Source of the DNA: Hasllibacter sp. MH4015
GTDB taxonomy: Bacteria > Pseudomonadota > Alphaproteobacteria > Rhodobacterales > Rhodobacteraceae
Reading direction: 5' to 3'
Length of the DNA: 64,000 bases
Assembly (NCBI RefSeq): GCF_020177575.1
Contig: NZ_JAHTBK010000001.1
Coordinates: 806,001 to 870,000, forward strand
Positions 53,553-63,600 of this stretch are shown here, piece by piece. A program made the position numbers and the translations under genes. Within the stretch, counting starts at the first letter, position 1; each line of letters starts with the position of its first letter. A model generated the notes under the pieces. It was not told the origin of the DNA and searched no databases. It saw nothing but the letters and a program-made list of their open reading frames with translations.

Positions 53553-56281
53553 AGACGGACGGCACGAGGACGGGCGCGGCCCCGGTCGGATACGACGTGG
53601 CCACGGCGCTCTGGCAGGGCAAACGGCCTTACCAGGAAGACACGCTGCTTGCCGATTTCCACGGCGGCATGGATCGCGGCTTCGCGGTTCTGGCCGACGG
53701 GATGGGCGGACATGCGGCGGGTGATCTGGCCTCTCGGCTTGTGGTGATCGACGCGGTCAGCCACCTGAAATTCCTGATGCACGATGGCGCGGCGCTGGAA
53801 AAGAACCTCCAGGCGGAACTGTCCTCGGCCATCGACACCGCGAACGACGTGCTCAAGGATCGGGGGGCGGAGGATCGTCGCCTGCAAGGTATGGGGGCGA
53901 CGTTCCTGGCCACCGTGATGTTCGAGGATCGGCTCTATTGGGCATCGGTCGGGGACAGTCCGCTTTACCTTTGGCGGGAAGGCGCGCTGAAGCAGCTGAA
54001 CGAAGATCATTCCATGGCGCCGGTCATCGACCAGATGGCCAAATCCGGCGAGATTTCCAAGGAAGAGGCCGCCAACCACCCAGACCGCAACGCGCTGACC
54101 TCCGTCCTGATGGGCCGCGCGGTGAAATCGCGCGACGTGCCGAAGACCGCCATGGTCCTTGACCCCGGTGATGTGCTGATCCAGGCCTCCGACGGGTTGC
54201 AGTATCTGGAAGAAGACCAGATCACGGAGGTCCTGCGCGGGATGAAGGACGGCGCGACGAGCCGTCAGATCGCCGATGCGCTGATGGCCGCGCTGCACAC
54301 GCTCGATGACCCGTCCCAAGACAACACCGCCATTCTGGTCCTGCAACTGACCGAAGGGTTGGACGGCGGCGGTGGCGCGACTGTTGCCGCGGCCTCCGGT
54401 GCCGGTGCGGCGTCCTTCGCTGGCGAACGCGCGGTGGATAGTGGCGGTGCGGCTGCGGGCGCGACCGCCCCCCGTGCCGAAGCGCCAGCGGATGTGGAGC
54501 AACCACCGGGCGGGCGACGATGGCTGATACCGGCGGCCCTTCTCGGCGGGGCGGCACTGGCACTTGGGCTGATTTTCGGCCTGCCGAGCACGCAAGATGA
54601 ACCCAACCTCGCCAACGGCACGCCACCGCCGGGGGACGAGACGGGTATCGCATCTGACGATCCCACTTCTGAACCGGTGGCCGTGGCGGGGGACGACACA
54701 CCCGATTTGCCCGACGATGCCGAAGGCACGGACCTTGCGGATGCTGCGCCCGACCCGGACACGGCGCAAGACAGTGCCACACCCGCGGAGGATGGCGCGG
54801 ACGCGCCCGACCCGGCCCCGGCGGCCGAAGATGATGCCACACCTGCGCAAGAGGTGCCGGCCGAAGACGACATCGCGGCGGAAGACAAGGATGAGAGCGC
54901 GGATGCGGAGATAGAGGCCGCCGACCCGGATACGCCGGATGCGAGCGGTCCCGATGCAACCCCGCCCGGAGAGACCAATCCGGCCGTGGAGGACGAGGCA
55001 GCAAGCGAGGCGGCGCGCGATCCCGAGACGGGGCCCGAGGCCGACACGGCCGGGGCGGAGGCGGAGCCCGCGCCGGAGCAGCCCGCGGACGCGCCCGATC
55101 CCGCAGAGGCCGCAGCGCAAGCGGAAACGGACGAGGACGGCGCGGACAGCGCAGCGAATGCCGGGGACGGCGCGACCGATCCGGGCGAAGATGCGCCCGC
55201 TGACGGCGCAGCACCCGATTTGGCTGAGAATGACGAGGCGGTTCCGCCCGCCGATGTGGACGAAGACGGCGCGGATGTCGCGGCGAATGCGGGCGCCGGT
55301 GCCACCGATCCCGGGGAGGGTGCGCCTGACGATGGCGCTGCGGCGGACGAGGCCGACGCTATCGCCGCACAGCCCCAGTCCGAAGCGCCGGAACGCGACG
55401 CGGAGCCCGCGGCGGAACCCGATGCCGATCTGGCGGAGGTCGAGACTGAAAGTCCGGTCACGGTATCCCCCGCACGGGACGCCGACGATACCGGACGCGG
55501 CGACGGTGCGGACCAAAGCGCGGAGGCAGATCCGATGCCCGTGGCCGACAGCCAGCCCGGCGCGGTGGATGGCGAAGGTGACGCGGCGGCGATCCCGGGG
55601 CCGGAGACAGCACCGGACGCGCCGGAGGCGGAGGTGCCGACGGAAGCCGCCGATCTGCCCGCAGCGGAGCCCGACGCATCCGGCGCTTCGCCTGCCCAGA
55701 CAGAAGTAATCGTGCCGGGTACGGCCACGCCTGCGCCTGCCCCCACTCCCGCACCTGCTCCCGCACCTACGGCACCGCTTAGCCCGGCCCCGCTGCCTGC
55801 GCCCGCACCGCAACCCGCCCCCGCCCTGCCGATGCCGCCCGCCGGTGGTACGCCGTCGCCCGGTCAGGTTGTGCCGATCCCCGGCGTCGGTCCGATCCAG
55901 CGCGAGGGCCTCGATGCCCCGGCCCAGGGCCAGGGGACCACGGCGCCACAGGATGTCGCGCCGCTCTTGCCGCGACAGCCCGCACGCCCCGCCACCCCGG
56001 AGGATGAGGTCAACGTGGTGCCGCGCCAGGGCGGTGATGCCTCGCAAGAGGCGCAATCCTCGACGATCCCCGGCCCCGCGCAGCAGCCGTTCACGGCGCC
56101 CGGGCAAGGCGATGCACCGACGGCGTTGATGCCGCCCTTCGTGCCATCGGGCCAGACCATATGTCAGCGCCGCCATTGCTTCGCCATCGTGATTGGACGC
56201 GACGGACGGCAAAGGCTTGTTGTCCTTCCACCGCGCCAAAGGACCGAAGTGGACAATCCGGCAGCAAGACCGGTTAAATGA
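53549..56281 (+). CDS. PP2C-type Ser/Thr phosphatase with membrane segment and long acidic tail
   Basis: 910 residues. Residues 1-265: PP2C domain with metal-binding QEDTLLADFHGGMDRGFAVLADGMGGHAAGD, ASVGDSPLYLW and QDNTAILVLQL (motifs described by their starts). One membrane segment at about 325-345 (WLIPAALLGGAALALGLIFG). The remaining 560 residues are low-complexity Asp/Ala/Pro/Glu sequence predicted outside the cytoplasm, ending with a basic, cysteine-containing tail (ICQRRHCFAIVIG). It would reverse phosphorylation by the Ser/Thr kinase at the end of the locus. Confidence 0.9.
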   Translation: MKTDGTRTGAAPVGYDVATALWQGKRPYQEDTLLADFHGGMDRGFAVLADGMGGHAAGDLASRLVVIDAVSHLKFLMHDGAALEKNLQAELSSAIDTANDVLKDRGAEDRRLQGMGATFLATVMFEDRLYWASVGDSPLYLWREGALKQLNEDHSMAPVIDQMAKSGEISKEEAANHPDRNALTSVLMGRAVKSRDVPKTAMVLDPGDVLIQASDGLQYLEEDQITEVLRGMKDGATSRQIADALMAALHTLDDPSQDNTAILVLQLTEGLDGGGGATVAAASGAGAASFAGERAVDSGGAAAGATAPRAEAPADVEQPPGGRRWLIPAALLGGAALALGLIFGLPSTQDEPNLANGTPPPGDETGIASDDPTSEPVAVAGDDTPDLPDDAEGTDLADAAPDPDTAQDSATPAEDGADAPDPAPAAEDDATPAQEVPAEDDIAAEDKDESADAEIEAADPDTPDASGPDATPPGETNPAVEDEAASEAARDPETGPEADTAGAEAEPAPEQPADAPDPAEAAAQAETDEDGADSAANAGDGATDPGEDAPADGAAPDLAENDEAVPPADVDEDGADVAANAGAGATDPGEGAPDDGAAADEADAIAAQPQSEAPERDAEPAAEPDADLAEVETESPVTVSPARDADDTGRGDGADQSAEADPMPVADSQPGAVDGEGDAAAIPGPETAPDAPEAEVPTEAADLPAAEPDASGASPAQTEVIVPGTATPAPAPTPAPAPAPTAPLSPAPLPAPAPQPAPALPMPPAGGTPSPGQVVPIPGVGPIQREGLDAPAQGQGTTAPQDVAPLLPRQPARPATPEDEVNVVPRQGGDASQEAQSSTIPGPAQQPFTAPGQGDAPTALMPPFVPSGQTICQRRHCFAIVIGRDGRQRLVVLPPRQRTEVDNPAARPVK

Positions 56282-56341
56282 AGAAAACACCGATGACACG
56301 CACCAGACACGATAAAGACGAATGCAACGGGGACAGATGAC

Positions 56342-57208
56342 ATGAGCGACGATGTGGAGCTTTCGATCCGCGACGCCGGGACCGGGGCCGAGGTGCTGGG
56401 GACCCAGACCCTGCGCCTGCCGGTCGAGATCGGGCGGTTCGGGGCCGACAATGTGGGCCGGATCAGCGCAGGTGACGGCCAGGTTGTTCATTTCGGCGAC
56501 GGGTTCGGGACATTGTCACGCCAGCACCTGACGGTCACGGGCAGCCCGGATGGCGGCCTTGTGGTGACGGATCTGAGCTCGAACGGCGTGACGCAGATCG
56601 GGCAGGCGGGGTCTGCCCCCGTGCCATTGGGGCGCGGCGGAACGGTGCGCATGGCCCCCGGCGCGATGCGGGCTTTCGAGACGGTGGGCCTGCAAATCAC
56701 GCTGTGTTCGCCCAAGGCCGCGCAGGTCGACACGATCGGACAGCCGCTGCATCTGGTCTATGACAGCTCCTCCACCGGGCGGTTGAAGGCGCTGGACCTT
56801 GACGGAGTTTCCATCGCGCTGGTGGCCGGTGGCCCCGACGAAGTGCTGATGCGCCGCCGCAAGGGCAGCGCGCAGGCGGCGATGGACGGCTTGACCGCGG
56901 AAGGGGCAAACTGCCTTGTGACCATCGGCCCCGACGGTGCGGGCGGGATCGTCGCGATTTGCGGGCAGGGGGACGAGGTGTCCCACAACAGACGCATGAT
57001 GGATGCCGGTGAGCGGGCCGAGATGGATCACCTTGCCACGGTGGAAATCCGCGGCCAGCTTCTGCGCATCATGTCCGCGGAGGAGGGCAAGGGGTTGAGC
57101 TGCACGAACACCGAGTGCCGCCAGTTGAACCCCTATCTGCCGGGGGAGAATTGCCGTTATTGCGGGCAGCGTCTGGGGGATGGCACCTCCTACTGGGTAC
57201 ATTCGTAA
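56342..57208 (+). CDS. FHA domain protein with C-terminal zinc ribbon
   Basis: 288 residues. N-terminal FHA domain (IGRFGADNVGRI; GTLSRQHLTV; DLSSNGVTQIG) with the expected Arg, Ser-Arg-x-His and Asn residues. A central alpha/beta region (VVEIRGQLLRIMS part) follows, and the C-terminus has a zinc-ribbon with CTNTEC and CRYC. No membrane segment. Probably an adaptor recognising phosphothreonine on the kinase or its targets. Ends 9 bases before the FHA-flavoprotein gene. Confidence 0.87.
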   Translation: MSDDVELSIRDAGTGAEVLGTQTLRLPVEIGRFGADNVGRISAGDGQVVHFGDGFGTLSRQHLTVTGSPDGGLVVTDLSSNGVTQIGQAGSAPVPLGRGGTVRMAPGAMRAFETVGLQITLCSPKAAQVDTIGQPLHLVYDSSSTGRLKALDLDGVSIALVAGGPDEVLMRRRKGSAQAAMDGLTAEGANCLVTIGPDGAGGIVAICGQGDEVSHNRRMMDAGERAEMDHLATVEIRGQLLRIMSAEEGKGLSCTNTECRQLNPYLPGENCRYCGQRLGDGTSYWVHS

Positions 57209-57217
57209 GAGGCTGTT

Positions 57218-59227
57218 ATGATTACGTTTCCTGTTCGTTTCCGGGTTCGCCAGATCGGCATAGACGGCAATACGATGGGCCCGTCCCGCATCTTGCTGTG
57301 CGAGGAGCCGGGCGCCTTCCTGATCGGCAAGACCGAGGACGCCGACGTACCGCTCACCGGTGACGCGGTCAGCCGCCGCCACATGTCGCTGGTGATGAGC
57401 CACGAGGATGTGCGCGTCCGCGACGAGGGCTCCACCAACGGCACCTATGTCAACGGCACCCGCGTCGATGAACAGGTCCTGGAAATCGGCGACCAGATCT
57501 CCATCCCCGGCTGGTTGCTGGAACTTCTGGCCGCGGCAGAGACGCCCGCCAGCGCCACGCGCATCGCCGGCGTGGAGGTGGATGCGAGCCTAGTGAGCCG
57601 CCTTGTCATTACCGATGACGACGCGCCGCCGCCGTCGCGCCGCAACTTCCCGGACATGGAATTCGACGGCAAGGACGTGGTGGGGATCGAGGCGTTGCGC
57701 GCCTCGGGTCATCCGGTGGAAGAGGTGAAATTCTGCGCCGTGGGCGGTGGGCTAGGTAGCTTCGTCTGGGTCGATCACCTGCGGTGCTACGGTGTCCCGG
57801 CCTCCGACATCCGCGCCATCGGGACGGAGGAGGTCTGCTACCAGACCTACAAGCGATACTGCAAGAACAGCCAGATCCCGGATCACGAGCGGCTCCGCTC
57901 CAATTCCCTCTCGCGGCCTGACAATATCTGGGGTTTCCCGGGTTACGCCTTGCGCGAAGTGGGCAAGGGGATCGGCGTGAAGGGCGTGTTCCAGGTCTTC
58001 GGAGAACCGACCCTGTCGGAAAGCTACACGCCGCGCGCAGGGGATGTGTTCGACAGCCTCGACAAGGAGGCCGTTCGGATCGGCTGGGGCGAGATGCTGG
58101 TCAAGGCGCAGGTACTGGGCGTCCGCAAAACGTCCGACGGGCGCTACGCGGTGGCCTACAAGCTCTGGGGTGGGGAGGCTTCGGGCCAGGAACGCAACCG
58201 GTATCTGATCGCCGACGTGGTGCATCTGTCCACCGGATATCCGGCGACGCGGTTCGTGGACGATTTCCAGACCTTCATCACCAATCACCCCGACAGCCGC
58301 GCGCAGGTCGCGAACGCCTATGAACCCCATGACCAGATGTACGTGGAGGCCGAGCGCAGGGGCGGCCCGGTGCAGGTCGTGGTGCGCGGGCGCGGGATCG
58401 TGGCCAGCCGGATCATCCAGCGCCTGTTCGAGGCGCGTAAGAAAAATCCCCATATCCGCATCCTGCATTCCATGCGGTCGGCCATCGGTCCGCGCGACGG
58501 CGCGGTGTTCCGCAAGGCGCGTCGCTTGGTACGAAATAATGTGGAGATCCAGCCCTTCAACTGGCCCAAGAGCTGTTGGGGTGGGGATCTGCGCGTGGAA
58601 TACGAACGGGCTTCGGATCAGGATCGCGGCGTGATGCTCAACCAGCTGGGCGGCACGACCACCGCCGAACGCTCCGACTGGATCGCGATCGCGGAGCGCG
58701 GTGCGGAGGAGGGGTGGTACAGACCGGTCTACGGCAACATCTCGGACCTGCAACCCATACCGCCCCAGGGGGAGAACCAGCCAGCGGGCGTGCAGGTGGC
58801 CATCGACACACAGGAAGGCAATCGGGAGGAGTTGAACGCCGATTATCTGATCGACTGCACCGGCCTGATTGCCGATATCCGACGCTCTCCCTTCCTGGCC
58901 GACATGCTCGACACCTATCATCTGCCGCGCAACCACGCCTATCGCGAGAAGGGCGGCGCGGTGGAGCAGGGCGGGGCCACGGGCCTGCGCTGTACCAATG
59001 ATTTCGAGATCGAGGGTCTGCGCAACGGCAATGGCCGGGTCTACGCGGCCGGGACGATCACGACGGGCGGGCCGTATCTGGCCGTCGACAGTTTTCTGGG
59101 CCTGCAATACTCGGCGCTCAGATCCGTGGATCACATGGTGACGGAGCGTATTCACAAGGTCCCGAACCTCGGGCCCCTGCGATCCTTCGCCGGGTGGTCG
59201 AAATGGATGGTGGGGGCGCGGCCATGA
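57218..59227 (+). CDS. FHA domain fused to flavoprotein-like oxidoreductase
   Basis: 669 residues. Residues 1-105: FHA domain (FLIGKTEDADVPLTGDAVSRRHMSL, then RDEGSTNGTYVNGTRV), with Ser-Arg-Arg-His and Thr-Asn-Gly all in place. Residues about 155-660: a two-dinucleotide-domain oxidoreductase, with a GGGLGSF Rossmann turn, a second nucleotide motif VVVRGRGIVASRII, LIDCTGLIADIRRS and the C-terminal VYAAGTITTGGPYLAVDS that matches the FAD-terminal motif of flavin monooxygenases. No enzymatic activity can be named. The fusion implies phosphorylation-dependent control of a redox enzyme. Confidence 0.85.
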   Translation: MITFPVRFRVRQIGIDGNTMGPSRILLCEEPGAFLIGKTEDADVPLTGDAVSRRHMSLVMSHEDVRVRDEGSTNGTYVNGTRVDEQVLEIGDQISIPGWLLELLAAAETPASATRIAGVEVDASLVSRLVITDDDAPPPSRRNFPDMEFDGKDVVGIEALRASGHPVEEVKFCAVGGGLGSFVWVDHLRCYGVPASDIRAIGTEEVCYQTYKRYCKNSQIPDHERLRSNSLSRPDNIWGFPGYALREVGKGIGVKGVFQVFGEPTLSESYTPRAGDVFDSLDKEAVRIGWGEMLVKAQVLGVRKTSDGRYAVAYKLWGGEASGQERNRYLIADVVHLSTGYPATRFVDDFQTFITNHPDSRAQVANAYEPHDQMYVEAERRGGPVQVVVRGRGIVASRIIQRLFEARKKNPHIRILHSMRSAIGPRDGAVFRKARRLVRNNVEIQPFNWPKSCWGGDLRVEYERASDQDRGVMLNQLGGTTTAERSDWIAIAERGAEEGWYRPVYGNISDLQPIPPQGENQPAGVQVAIDTQEGNREELNADYLIDCTGLIADIRRSPFLADMLDTYHLPRNHAYREKGGAVEQGGATGLRCTNDFEIEGLRNGNGRVYAAGTITTGGPYLAVDSFLGLQYSALRSVDHMVTERIHKVPNLGPLRSFAGWSKWMVGARP

Positions 59228-59270
59228 ACCTGCAGACCCCGATCCCCATCGCGTTGAAGGAGCCCGCGAC

Positions 59271-59729
59271 ATGATCCCGACACTTGCAGGCCGACTTCAG
59301 ACGCGCATCTTCCTGTTTTTCTTCATCGGATTGCCGATCACGATCCTCTACGGCCTCTACTGGACCGGGTGGCAATGGGATTGGCGGACGATCCAGATCT
59401 TCGTCTGGTTCCTGTGCACGATCACGGCGCTGGGGCTATTCCTCGACCCGCTCTACATCTTCTTGCAATCGACGCGCTGGGACCGCGACTGGCCTTTTGC
59501 CTACCAATTCTTCTTTTCGTGGGTGGAATTCGGCATCGTGTTCTTCGTGGCCCGTGCAGGCTTGCTGCCTTACTTGCCGGAATTCGCGTTCCAGGGCGGG
59601 CGCGGATTGAGCATCGCGGTGCTGCACTTCGCGCTTGTGTTCATCCCGTCCTTCCTGGCGCTGCTTGGACCGTTGCAGGCGATCTTCATCCGCTGGCGCT
59701 TCAAGGGCGGCCAGTTCGGGAAGATGTGA
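59271..59729 (+). CDS. Four-helix membrane protein
   Basis: 152 residues with about four hydrophobic helices and conserved aromatic/acidic loops (DPLYIFLQSTRWDRDWPFAY). No family recognised. Lies between the FHA-flavoprotein and TauE/SafE genes; the next ATG follows its stop directly. May form the membrane partner of the redox protein; this is inference from position. Confidence 0.75.
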   Translation: MIPTLAGRLQTRIFLFFFIGLPITILYGLYWTGWQWDWRTIQIFVWFLCTITALGLFLDPLYIFLQSTRWDRDWPFAYQFFFSWVEFGIVFFVARAGLLPYLPEFAFQGGRGLSIAVLHFALVFIPSFLALLGPLQAIFIRWRFKGGQFGKM

Positions 59730-60686
59730 ATGGCCCATCCGTCCGCGATGAAGCCCGTCATCAAGGCGTGGATTCCGATCCACCTGCTTTTGCTGGCCGG
59801 GGCCTATGCCTGGCTCCTTTGGGAAAGCGCGCTCACGCTGGAGGTCCTGATGGGCCTTTGGTTCTTCTTCCCGGTGGGCATCCTGGGCGCGATCATCGCC
59901 AATGCGACGGGCACGGGCGGCGGCGTCGTCTTCGTGCCGGTCTTCACAGCCTTGCAGGACGGGACCATCATGATCCCGCCGGAGCTGGTGCAGATCGCCA
60001 CGCTGAAGCCCGAGGAATCGGTGGCGGTGTCCTTCACCATCCAATGCTTCGGCATGTCCATCGGGGCGCTGACTTGGGCCTACGCCATTTTCGTCAAGGA
60101 CAGTCTTGCCTGGGACGAGAAGGTATCGTCGCAGACCCTCGCGATGCTGACCTTCACGCCGCTTGCTACCGGCATCCCGGCCCTGTTGCTGACCCAGGCC
60201 TTTGTGGAGGTCGAGGGCGATCAGCTGATCATCTGGTTCAAGTTCTTCTCGCTCGCCCTTGGTGTCACGCTTCTGATCTTCACGTGGCTGCAACGCAGGC
60301 AGGCGGCGAAGGATCGCAAGCTGTGGGTATCACCGGGCGAATTGTGGGTGCTTCTGGGCCTTGGCATTCTAGGCGGGGTCGTGACCGCGCTCTTCTCCGT
60401 GGGGATCGGGGAGTTTCTGGCGATCTACCTGATCCTGCGCCGCTTCCCCACCAAGGTTGCGATTGCCGTGGCCGTCTGGGTCAGCGTGGTCTGCGTGATC
60501 GCGGGGTTCTGGGACGGCTATTTCGGCGGATTGGTGCGGCTGGAGATTGTATTGATCGCTGTGCCGGGCGCGATCGTGGGCGGGTTCCTGGCCAAGGGGA
60601 TCGCGTCACTTCTGGGCTCGCTGTGGCTCAAGACGCTGGCGTCGATCTGGATCATCGCGTCGAGCCTTTACCTGCTTTTGACCTGA
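59730..60686 (+). CDS. TauE/SafE family permease
   Basis: 318 residues with eight or nine membrane segments, and the family repeat seen as ANATGTGGGVVFVPVF and later VTALFSVGIGEFLAIYLILR. Members export or import anions such as sulfite, sulfoacetate or sulfolactate. Ends 3 bases before the convergent kinase gene. Its link to FHA signalling proteins is unusual. Confidence 0.87.
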   Translation: MAHPSAMKPVIKAWIPIHLLLLAGAYAWLLWESALTLEVLMGLWFFFPVGILGAIIANATGTGGGVVFVPVFTALQDGTIMIPPELVQIATLKPEESVAVSFTIQCFGMSIGALTWAYAIFVKDSLAWDEKVSSQTLAMLTFTPLATGIPALLLTQAFVEVEGDQLIIWFKFFSLALGVTLLIFTWLQRRQAAKDRKLWVSPGELWVLLGLGILGGVVTALFSVGIGEFLAIYLILRRFPTKVAIAVAVWVSVVCVIAGFWDGYFGGLVRLEIVLIAVPGAIVGGFLAKGIASLLGSLWLKTLASIWIIASSLYLLLT

Positions 60687-60689
60687 GCT

Positions 60690-63600
60690 TTACGGCGCAG
60701 TGGTCGTGCCGGTCAGGGTGATCAGGGCATCGCAGGTTTCCCCCTCCGGCGCGGCAAGCCAGATGTCGAGCGCGCGCGCCTGGTTGCCGTCATCGGACAG
60801 GGCGACGGACGCGGCGGGGCCGGTGCCGCCCGGCAGATGCCATTCGGTTCCGAAGCGCACGATGGGGACGGGGCCACAGGACCCGGTGGCGCGCACATTC
60901 AGCTCCACCGGGCGCGACGTGTCCTGAATATCGATGGCGATGTCGGGGTTCCGCGTCACGAACAGCGCATTTGTCGCCGATTGCAGGGCCTGCGCGAGGG
61001 CGGGCGCCGTCGCGGCGGCGCAACGCGTCACCTCTTCCCCGCCGCCCGCCTGGACGGAGAAGATGCGTCCGTTTTCCAGCCCGCCCGGCAGGATAGAGAT
61101 GCCGTTGCCCACACGGTCCAGCACCGCGCATCCGGTCAGGTCGGGGGCGGGTGCGACGGGCGCTACGGGTTGCACCGGGACGGGCAAGGTGGCGATCACC
61201 GGCTCGGGCGCGGGCGCGCTGCCCAGACGCCAGATCTCCGCGTCGGGCTCTCCGAGCGTGCCGGTGGCCAGGTGCAGGTTGTCGAAGCTGAAATAGCCTT
61301 CCCGCGCGTCGCCGAAGCTCTGAACCTCCTGTCCGGTCTCGACCTCGATGACCTGCGCCGGGACGGTTCCTATGGCCCCGATGAACAGCATCGACGCATC
61401 CGACGAGATCGACAGGAACGCCCCAGCGCGGCCCGCGCCCAATTCGCCCGAGCCCCGGATCTCACCGGTCAGAAGATCGATGACCTCCCACATGTTGGAG
61501 TTGGCGCGCAGGAAATTCAGCCGATTTCCCGACAGGCGATAGCGGGTGTAGCTGCTGTTGGCGGGAATCTCTGCGGTGGGCGATTGGGTCACTGGATCGT
61601 CCAGCAGACGAACGGTGCCATTGCCGCGCAGAACCATCAGCCCCTGATCGCCGCCGATGGGCGACAGGGCCGCAAAGGGACCGATGCGGTTGGAATTGCT
61701 GCGCGTCAGCCGCCCGTCGGGTTGGAAAAGCTGCAATTGGGTCGGCGTGACGACAAGGATCTGGTTCGATGTCTCGGCAAAGGTGATGCGCACGGCGTCG
61801 CCCTCATCGGCCTCCGTCAGAACCGTGTCGGGCGCGGCGCCGGGATCGGCGGCGGCGCTCAGCGCATCCAGATCGTAGAGCACGACCTCGGTGCGGTTGC
61901 CCGCGCCCGTGCGGGTGAAGATGAAGTATCGCTCATCCTCGCTGATGGCGCGATTGGCGGTCGTGACGGTCGTGGGCTCGAACCGCAGGATCTCGCGCCG
62001 AGTGGGGATATGATAGAGGCGGTTCGGCGCGCCGTCTTCGGTGGTGGCAATCAGGTAGGTGCCGTCACGGGAAAACCCCAGACGTCGGATCGTGTCGGGT
62101 ATGCCACGGGCCAGGTGCGCCTCGTATCCGCCGGTCTCGCGATTGTAGAGCGCGATGCCGCCGGTATCGTCGGCGACGGCAATCCGCTGATTGTCCCAGG
62201 AAAAGCGCGGCAGAAGCGCAAGCGTGCCATTGGGCGACCGCAATGTCGCGTCCTGCACCCAATGGGCGGTTTCCGCGGCCTCCCCCACGCCGGTCAGCGC
62301 CAATGCCTCCTGCGCGCGGGCCAGTGCGGCGCGGAGCGTGTCGTTCTCGGCCTCCAGCTCCTCGATGCGGGTGCGCAGCGTCTCCATCTCGGTGGCGTTG
62401 TCGTCGGAATTGGCGGACATTGTGTCGGCCTCAACCCGCAGGCGATCGCGCTCGGCCTCTGTCGCGGCCAGAACGTCTTCCAACGCGCTCAACTGCTCCT
62501 GCAACGCCTCTGCATCGGTTTCGCCGGCCAGCGCCTGTTGCAATTGCTCCTCCAGTGACATCGCCCGCGCATTGGCGGACGCAAGGGCGGCCTCCGTCAC
62601 CGTCAGGTCGGCTTCGATCTCGCGCAATTGGGCGGCTTGGGTCCGCGCCTCTTCCAATGCGCCGGTGGTCTGGGACAGGCGCAGCTCCAGCGCGCGGATC
62701 TGTTCGGTGGCCGCGTCGCGGGCAGCTTCCAGCGCGCCGATGCGTTCGTCGTCCGCCACGCCCTCGGCGACCAGTTCCGCCGCGCGCGCCTCTGCCGCGT
62801 TGCGTTCGGCCTGCGCGGCTTCCAGCGCGGCTTGGGTTTCGGCAAGGGTGGTCAGGTCCTCCTCCAACCCCGCGATACGGTCGGCGGCGGTATCGCGGGC
62901 GGCGCGGGCAGCGTCCAGTTCGGCCATCGTGGCGGCCATGTCGCCGTCCATCTCCTCCAGTCGGGCAAGCTCCGCCTCGGCCGCATTCAGCTCGGCCTGC
63001 AAGCCTTCCAGCTCTGCCGTGGCGGCTTCGCGCGCGGCCTCGGCCTCCGCCAGACTGCTTTCCAGAAGGCTCATCCGCTCCATCATCGCGCCCATGTCGG
63101 GGGTGAGCCAAGGCGGCTGCGTGGCCCAGATCGCGCCGCCCGCGCCGGCGATCAGTAGTGCGCCGACCAGAAGGCCGGGGACAAAGCGGCTGCGGCCTCG
63201 CGCGGTTCCTTCCGCCGGTGCCGCCACGGCGGGTTGCACCAGCGTCGTTGGCGCATCGGCCAACGCGCTCAGCCATGCCGCCGCGTTTTCGGGGCGGTCG
63301 TCGGGGGCCATGCGCAGGGCGCGGTCGATCAGGGTCAGAAGGCGCGCATCGTGTTCCTCGTACCGCCCGGCGATGGGGACGTAGGGGTCGGGCTGACCGG
63401 TGGCCAGCGCGCTGGCGCGTTCGTCGGCGGCCACGGGCGCGGCACCGGTGATGACATGATGCAAGGTCGCGGCCAGCGCGTAGAGGTCCGAATGGGGACC
63501 CTGCGCCGCGCCGGTAACGTAGAATTCGTGGGGCGAATAGCCGTCGGTCACGACCCGGAACGTCCCCGCCATCCTCGACCGCGCCTGGGTTTCCGCCCGG

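Noticed and set aside
53426-56491. Minus-strand open frame of 1021 codons opposite the PP2C gene
   Set aside because: It mirrors the Asp/Ala/Pro-rich coding sequence in a high-GC genome; Arg/Gly-rich translation with no domain. The plus-strand PP2C and FHA genes explain the region.
57752-59272. Minus-strand open frame of 506 codons opposite the FHA-flavoprotein gene
   Set aside because: Shadow of the plus-strand gene, which has recognisable FHA and Rossmann motifs.
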